11,186 bases of DNA from an uncultured Arcanobacterium sp. (GTDB taxonomy: Bacteria > Actinomycetota > Actinomycetes > Actinomycetales > Actinomycetaceae). Under the pieces are notes generated by a model that was given only the letters and a program-made list of their open reading frames with translations, ran no database searches and was not told where the DNA came from. Of the stretch, positions 7,684-11,186 are shown piece after piece (within the stretch, counting starts at the first letter, position 1; every line of letters starts with the position of its first letter). The position numbers were made by a program, and so were the translations under genes. The stretch spans positions 1 to 11,186 of the forward strand of contig CAUAGM010000016.1 in NCBI GenBank assembly GCA_958428545.1. Direction: 5' to 3'.

Positions 7684-7822
7684 AAGTATATCTTTTGTAT
7701 TCTTTTTACCTACCAGCCCTAGCTGTGCCTCTCATCACGTGTGCAGATAGAGTGGCACTATTTAGGTAGATTTGCCGTGTGTATTAGTATGAGAGCAAAG
7801 ATAGCGATAGGAAAGGTGGCGA
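7684..7822. promoter_or_regulatory. Divergent intergenic region between the CofE-like and ATP-grasp genes
   Basis: These 139 bp must hold the start signals for both directions. On the minus strand, TATACT (7685-7690) matches a -10 at 5 of 6 positions, but I see no good -35. On the plus strand, TAGTAT near 7784-7789 is the best -10-like element, again without a convincing -35. AGGAAAGG (7809-7816) is the clear ribosome-binding site for the ATP-grasp gene. A shared operator for the two arms is plausible, but no strong palindrome stands out. Confidence 0.35.
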
Positions 7823-8851
7823 GTGATGGCTGCTAATCTGGGTGGATATGCTCTGCATGTATTGAAGGGCGTCACTTTTAAGAAGTTTGCAGGTGAGTTG
7901 GCTAAAGCTCAAAAGATATCTGGGAAGAGCAAAATTTTTTGTGCTTACGATATGGCTAGGTCATTTGTAAAATATGGAGCGGGATATTACGACTATAATA
8001 TTTTCGACTTTGCGCATCTGAGCGATCAGCAAAAAGACACGTATCTCACCCGTTTCCGCGCTAAAAAACTCAATATGCAGATGAACGATCAGGGCTTAAT
8101 CAATCTTTTTGAGCATAAAGCGCTGTTTAATAAATTATTTAAGGATTATCTCGGGCGCGATTTCTTAGATTTGGCCACAGCAGAAGAAAGCAGTATTAAA
8201 TCCTTCTTTGAAAGCCATGAAGAGTTCTTTGCCAAGCCAAATGATCTTGCTTGTGGTATCGGAATGGAACTGCTCAAGCGATCAGATTTTTCATCGCCAG
8301 AAGATTTTGTACAGTATGTGACGAGTCATAATTTTGGTCTGCTCGAAGAGGTGCTTCATAACCATCCCGATCTTGCAAAGATTTACGATCATGCGCTCAA
8401 TACAATGCGTATGATTACTATTATTGGTGACGACGGAGAAGCTCACCTTATTTACGCAGTGCAAAAATTCGGGATCAATGGGCGGATCGTCGATAACTAT
8501 GGTGTGCATGGTCCAGTTGATTTGTGCACAGGTGAGTTTTTGTATCCTGCGCATTATGGAGATACTCAGGCGCATGGAGAAATCACTAACCATCCGAACA
8601 GCAACGAAAAAATTGTTGGTTTCCGTACACCTCTTTTCAGAGAGGCTAAAGAATTTGTGCTACAAGCTGCCCGCGTTGTTCCAGAGTTGCGTTATGTTGG
8701 CTGGGACGTAGCTATCACGCCAAATGGACCTGCAATTATCGAAGGAAATCCATATACCGCTCACGATTTCTGGCAACTTCCTGGGCAAACTCCAGGGGGT
8801 ATCGGGATATTGCCCGTCTTAAATGAAATTGTGCCGAGTTTTAAGTATTAA
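7823..8851 (+). CDS. ATP-grasp protein, sugar-transfer-associated type
   Basis: ATP-grasp enzymes activate a carboxylate as an acyl phosphate and join it to an amine or other nucleophile. This 342-residue protein fits the 'sugar-transfer associated ATP-grasp' group (PF14397). FFAKPNDLACGIGMELL (135-151) carries the probable ATP lysine K138 and a glycine loop. LLEEVLHNHPDLAKI (173-187) is the adenine hinge, followed by NTMRMITI (193-200). DNYGVHGPVDLCTGEF is at 224-239. VGWDVAITPNGPAIIEGN (292-309) supplies likely Mg-binding D295, E307 and N309. No signal peptide is seen. The longest frame begins GTG ATG; the ATG at 7826 is better placed after AGGAAAGG. It lies 26 bp upstream of the racemase on the same strand. 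No glycosyltransferase or sugar-phosphate transferase is nearby, so the family name should not be read as function. Substrates are unknown. Confidence 0.85.
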   Translation: MMAANLGGYALHVLKGVTFKKFAGELAKAQKISGKSKIFCAYDMARSFVKYGAGYYDYNIFDFAHLSDQQKDTYLTRFRAKKLNMQMNDQGLINLFEHKALFNKLFKDYLGRDFLDLATAEESSIKSFFESHEEFFAKPNDLACGIGMELLKRSDFSSPEDFVQYVTSHNFGLLEEVLHNHPDLAKIYDHALNTMRMITIIGDDGEAHLIYAVQKFGINGRIVDNYGVHGPVDLCTGEFLYPAHYGDTQAHGEITNHPNSNEKIVGFRTPLFREAKEFVLQAARVVPELRYVGWDVAITPNGPAIIEGNPYTAHDFWQLPGQTPGGIGILPVLNEIVPSFKY

Positions 8852-8877
8852 CGTTGCAACTATAGGAAGAAACTACA

Positions 8878-9957
8878 GTGGGATTATATCCTCAGATCGT
8901 CCTTAATAAAGACGGCATTGCTGATAATGCTCGAAAAGTTTTGCAGATGGGCATTGATCATGAAGTAAGTATTACGCCAGTGGTCAAATCTTTAGCTGGG
9001 CACCTTCCTGTGATACGTTCCATTGTTGATCAAGCGCGTAGTATGGGGATTGATGCTGTCGCTGATAGCAATCTTGCTTTTGTGCGCAAGTACCAGAATT
9101 TAGATGTGAATAAATGGATGATTCGCGAACCTATGCTCAGCGAAATACCTGAACTGGTTGAACTTACCGATTTATCGCTAGTCTCTGAGCGTATTACGCT
9201 TGAGCGAATTAACGAATACTGCACAGCGCACGATGAGCCATACAGCGTCATCCTCATGGCAGAAATCGGAGATTTGCGCGAAGGCAGCGATGAAGAGGAA
9301 ATCATTCAGCTTGCACAATGTGTTGAGATGATGCCGCACGTGCATCTGGCAGGTATAGGAGCAAATCTTAGCTGCTATGGCAACATCTTGCCGTCTTGCA
9401 CCAATATGGGGGATTTAATCAAGAAAGCAGAGTTGGTTCAGGGCGCTCTTGGGCGTGAGCTAGAGATTGTGTCTGGAGGAAATTCCAGCTCTTTGCATAT
9501 GCTCAGAGAGGGGACTCTTCCTTCTGCTGTGAATAATCTTCGCTGTGGAGAGTCCATTATGCTCGGTAGGCTGCCTTGTTATGAAGAAGATATAGAAGAG
9601 CTTCAGCAGGATACAGCCATTTTGGAAGCTGAGATTGTTGAACTTAAAAACAAGCCTTCACTTCCGTGGGGTAAGAGCGGTAATGGAGATGCCTTTGGCG
9701 GTATTCCTCAGTTTGCTGATAAAGGCATTCGCCGCCGCGCTCTAGTTGCTATCGGGCGGCAAAGTATTTATCTTGATGGGCTTATCCCTGTGGATCCAGG
9801 GGTGGAAATTCTTGGCGGGGCAAGTGACTATATTGTGTGTGATGTGACTGATTCTTCTGAAAAATATGATGTAGGAAGTGTAATTCGATTTATATGTGAT
9901 TATGCCGCTCTGGCCAGTGCAGCTACGCATGATTATTTATTTCCTGTACGAGATTAA
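8878..9957 (+). CDS. PLP-dependent alanine/ornithine racemase family protein
   Basis: Probable amino-acid racemase with an alanine-racemase-like barrel, closest by eye to clostridial ornithine racemase (Orr). The 359-residue sequence has the PLP lysine K37 in TPVVKSLAGH, then GDLREG (131-136), GIGANLSCYGNILP (159-172), the phosphate-binding SGGNSSSLHML (199-209), NLRCGESIMLGR (220-231), KPSLPWG...DAFG (259-274), RRRALVAIGRQ (285-295) and ILGGASDY (311-318). It starts at GTG 8878 after AGGAAGA (8864-8870) at a 7-nt spacing. It is 26 bp after the ATP-grasp gene and 5 bp before truA, so all three are likely on one transcript. Pairing with a ligase suggests that it supplies a D-amino acid to that ligase, as aspartate racemase does for the enterococcal D-Asp ligase. 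The actual substrate (ornithine, alanine or another) cannot be read from the sequence. Confidence 0.9.
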   Translation: MGLYPQIVLNKDGIADNARKVLQMGIDHEVSITPVVKSLAGHLPVIRSIVDQARSMGIDAVADSNLAFVRKYQNLDVNKWMIREPMLSEIPELVELTDLSLVSERITLERINEYCTAHDEPYSVILMAEIGDLREGSDEEEIIQLAQCVEMMPHVHLAGIGANLSCYGNILPSCTNMGDLIKKAELVQGALGRELEIVSGGNSSSLHMLREGTLPSAVNNLRCGESIMLGRLPCYEEDIEELQQDTAILEAEIVELKNKPSLPWGKSGNGDAFGGIPQFADKGIRRRALVAIGRQSIYLDGLIPVDPGVEILGGASDYIVCDVTDSSEKYDVGSVIRFICDYAALASAATHDYLFPVRD

Positions 9958-9962
9958 AATCT

Positions 9963-10808
9963 ATGCGAATTCGTCTGGATATTGCCTATAACGGTGCTGG
10001 CTTTCATGGCTGGGCTGCTCAGCCAGGGCTTCGCACAGTGCAAGGCGAGATAGAGCAAGCGCTCGCAGCTGTCGTGCGCGAACCCGTCACTCTCACTGTT
10101 GCAGGGCGGACGGATGCAGGTGTGCATGCGCGTGGGCAAGTGGCACATACAGATATTAGTGACGTGAGATGGTTTGCACTGCCTGGGCGCTCTGATCGTG
10201 CTCCTGCAGATGCGCTTGTGCGAGCTGTGAATGCGGTACTTGCCCGCACAGCTCCAGAGCCGCATGGATTCTCAGATGTGGTTGTGCAGGGCGTGACGCC
10301 TGTGCCTGGATCGTTCGATGCGCGTTTTTCGGCTCTATGGCGTTCCTATATATACCGTATTGCGGATTCTCCGAGTATCTGGAATCCTCTTGAGAGTGAC
10401 GTCCTTTGGATTTCGCAGCGTCTTGATTGCCAAAAGATGAATGAAGCTTCCCTTGCCCTTATTGGTGAACATGATTTTATTTCATATGCGAAACCTCGTG
10501 AGGGAGCGTCTACAGTGCGCACTCTGCATGAGCTGCGCTTTGATCGGGCTGCTGACGGTGGAATTTGCGCCCGTGTGAGGGCTGATGCTTTTTGCCATTC
10601 CCAGGTGCGTGCGATGATGGGCACTTTACTTGATATTGGGCGTGGAGCAAAGCCGCCGAGTTGGGCGGGAGAACGCTTAACTGCTCGCAATCATGTAGGT
10701 ATGGTTGTTGCTCCAGCGCATCCTCTCACTCTCGCAGAAGTCGGGTACCCATCGTCGCCAAGCGAATATGGGCTGCAAGCTCAGCGGGCGCGTATTTATC
10801 GGGGATAA
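9963..10808 (+). CDS. truA: tRNA pseudouridine(38-40) synthase TruA
   Basis: Isomerises uridine to pseudouridine at positions 38-40 in the tRNA anticodon arm. The 281-residue protein has the usual TruA layout: DIAYNGAGFHGWAAQPGLRTVQGEIE at the N-terminus, catalytic Asp51 in AGRTDAGVHARGQVAH (47-62), FDARFSALWRSYIYRI (118-133) and DAFCHSQVRAMMGTLLDIG (208-226). The ATG is 5 bp after the racemase stop. No good Shine-Dalgarno is visible, so translation may depend on coupling to the racemase. GC content returns to that of the purine operon (62% in 10501-10560), suggesting a native gene beside an acquired block. In actinobacteria truA usually follows the ribosomal protein gene rplQ, so this neighbour is unusual. 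The identification is secure. Confidence 0.98.
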   Translation: MRIRLDIAYNGAGFHGWAAQPGLRTVQGEIEQALAAVVREPVTLTVAGRTDAGVHARGQVAHTDISDVRWFALPGRSDRAPADALVRAVNAVLARTAPEPHGFSDVVVQGVTPVPGSFDARFSALWRSYIYRIADSPSIWNPLESDVLWISQRLDCQKMNEASLALIGEHDFISYAKPREGASTVRTLHELRFDRAADGGICARVRADAFCHSQVRAMMGTLLDIGRGAKPPSWAGERLTARNHVGMVVAPAHPLTLAEVGYPSSPSEYGLQAQRARIYRG

Positions 10809-10845
10809 TGTGCGGCGCGGTTAGTGGAATACATAAATATTACTG

Positions 10846-10886
10846 AAATACTCAGAAATAGGGCGACGAGGCGGTCTAGAGTATTT
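10846..10886. repeat. 8-bp perfect inverted repeat
   Basis: AAATACTC (10846-10853) and GAGTATTT (10879-10886) are exact reverse complements separated by 25 bases, shortly after the truA stop. No T-run follows, so it is not an obvious terminator. Confidence 0.4.
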
Positions 10887-10942
10887 AAGGTAGATCCTAT
10901 ACCGATTGCTCAGATATCCTGCAGCAAAAGCCGCCAGAGGCT

Positions 10943-10957
10943 ATGTTCTGCGAACAT
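10943..10957. repeat. Compact hairpin or operator-like palindrome
   Basis: ATGTTC and GAACAT are exact reverse complements around a TGC loop. The half-sites read GTTC then GAAC, the opposite order to the GAAC...GTTC of Gram-positive LexA boxes, so I do not call it an SOS box. It could be an operator for the downstream gene. Confidence 0.35.
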
Positions 10958-10982
10958 CAGTAGTGAGCAATACACATTCACT

Positions 10983-11041
10983 ATATCTCTCACTCATTGC
11001 ACGCCCACTGATATGCTCGCAATGAGTGAGTTGATAGATAT
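10983..11041. repeat. Long imperfect inverted repeat (12 + 6 bp arms) upstream of hsdS-like gene
   Basis: CTCACTCATTGC (10989-11000) pairs exactly with GCAATGAGTGAG (11019-11030) across 18 bases. The stem continues as ATATCT (10983-10988) with AGATAT (11036-11041) after a 5-nt bulge, giving 18 paired positions. It ends 4 bp before the GGAGG of the hsdS-like gene. It may be a truA terminator (though no T-run follows), a translation-controlling leader structure, or a recombination or protein-binding site. The pairing is directly visible; the role is not. Confidence 0.55.
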
Positions 11042-11062
11042 GCTCGGAGGCGAGTAGGCATA

Positions 11063-11186
11063 GTGGAAGAATCGAATTGTGAACGCGATCATCAGGCGCA
11101 TACACAGGCAGATAGTACTCCTGGTTATTGCCGTGTGCCCGATATTCGTTTTCGGGGGTTTACTTACGCTTGGGAACGACGCAAGT
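11063..11186 (+). CDS. hsdS: Type I restriction-modification specificity subunit, N-terminal fragment (cut by window end)
   Basis: The frame opens at GTG 11063 and runs to the window end without a stop, giving 41 complete codons. Residues 26-41, PDIRFRGFTYAWERRK, match the usual opening of HsdS specificity subunits (P-x-IRF-x-GFT-x-AWE-x-RKLG), which begins the first target-recognition domain. HsdS binds the target DNA sequence and docks HsdM and HsdR. The first 25 residues are polar and unremarkable. GGAGG (11046-11050) lies 12 nt upstream, slightly far but acceptable, and an in-frame TGA at 11027-11029 rules out a much earlier start. No hsdM precedes it in this window, so the partner genes must lie downstream or elsewhere, or the gene may be an orphan or fragment. 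The call rests on one short but characteristic motif. Confidence 0.72.
   Translation, partial: MEESNCERDHQAHTQADSTPGYCRVPDIRFRGFTYAWERRK

Larger units (their letters stand above)
10809..11062. other. Repeat-rich intergenic region between truA and the hsdS-like gene
   Basis: These 254 bp show no recognisable gene but many small symmetric elements: an 8-bp inverted repeat (10846-10853 with 10879-10886), a hairpin ATGTTC-TGC-GAACAT (10943-10957), TAGTGA/TCACTA (10961-10966 with 10978-10983), a long inverted repeat at 10983-11041, and the direct repeat GATATGCTCG at 11010-11019 and 11037-11046. GGAGG at 11046-11050 probably serves the downstream gene. A 77-codon frame starting at GTG 10824 crosses the region but has no ribosome-binding site or recognisable content. 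The region may hold the truA terminator and the hsdS promoter, or mark a recombination edge. Confidence 0.6.

Noticed and set aside
6734..7750. TGCAGATAG shared by the two gaps flanking the CofE-like gene (6734-6742, 7742-7750)
   Set aside because: A 9-bp match with different flanking bases. A similar GCAGATAGTA occurs inside the hsdS-like coding sequence, so chance is the simplest reading.
10943..10957. SOS/LexA box
   Set aside because: The half-sites are in the wrong order (GTTC...GAAC rather than GAAC...GTTC) and the spacing is too short.
10824..11057. 77-codon plus-strand frame between truA and the hsdS-like gene
   Set aside because: It starts with GTG lacking a Shine-Dalgarno, runs through several inverted repeats and matches no family I know. 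The close fit to both neighbours (15 and 5 bp) is suggestive, but conservation in relatives would be needed before calling it a gene.
1..11186. CRISPR arrays, tRNA or rRNA genes, insertion sequences, prophage genes
   Set aside because: I looked for regularly spaced repeats, tRNA-like cloverleaf ends, rRNA motifs and transposase or integrase motifs and saw none in the window.

Overview
The window looks like chromosomal DNA of an actinobacterium of middling GC content, perhaps an Actinomycetaceae or Bifidobacteriaceae relative. This is an inference from three things: a single-chain, clade-II-like FGAM synthase with its glutaminase domain fused, an actinobacterial-style TruA (FCHSQVRAMMG), and frequent GTG starts. 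Nothing in the window fixes the genus.

Positions 4-6721 hold a minus-strand purine biosynthesis operon, transcribed in the order purC, purE, purL, purM. It encodes four enzymes covering FGAM synthase, AIR synthetase, N5-CAIR mutase and SAICAR synthetase. purC and purE are 6 bp apart and purL and purM 39 bp apart. A 100-bp purE-purL gap contains overlapping hairpins, a possible internal promoter, and a perfect 16-bp palindrome over the purL ribosome-binding site. No purK is present, although PurE looks like the PurK-dependent class I form.

Positions 6874-9957 form the most interesting part: three genes at visibly lower GC than either flank. A minus-strand member of the F420-0:gamma-glutamyl ligase (CofE-like) superfamily is divergent from a plus-strand pair, an ATP-grasp protein of the 'sugar-transfer associated' type and a PLP-dependent alanine/ornithine racemase. 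Two carboxylate-amine ligase folds plus an amino-acid racemase, with no F420 genes and no sugar transferases nearby, suggest a small pathway that builds or attaches a peptide-like group containing a D-amino acid. The product is unknown.

truA (9963-10808) starts 5 bp after the racemase and so is probably co-transcribed with it, but its GC content matches the purine operon. The 254 bp after truA carry several inverted repeats, including one of 12+6 bp. The window then ends inside a gene starting at 11063 whose first 41 residues carry the N-terminal signature of a type I restriction specificity subunit (HsdS).
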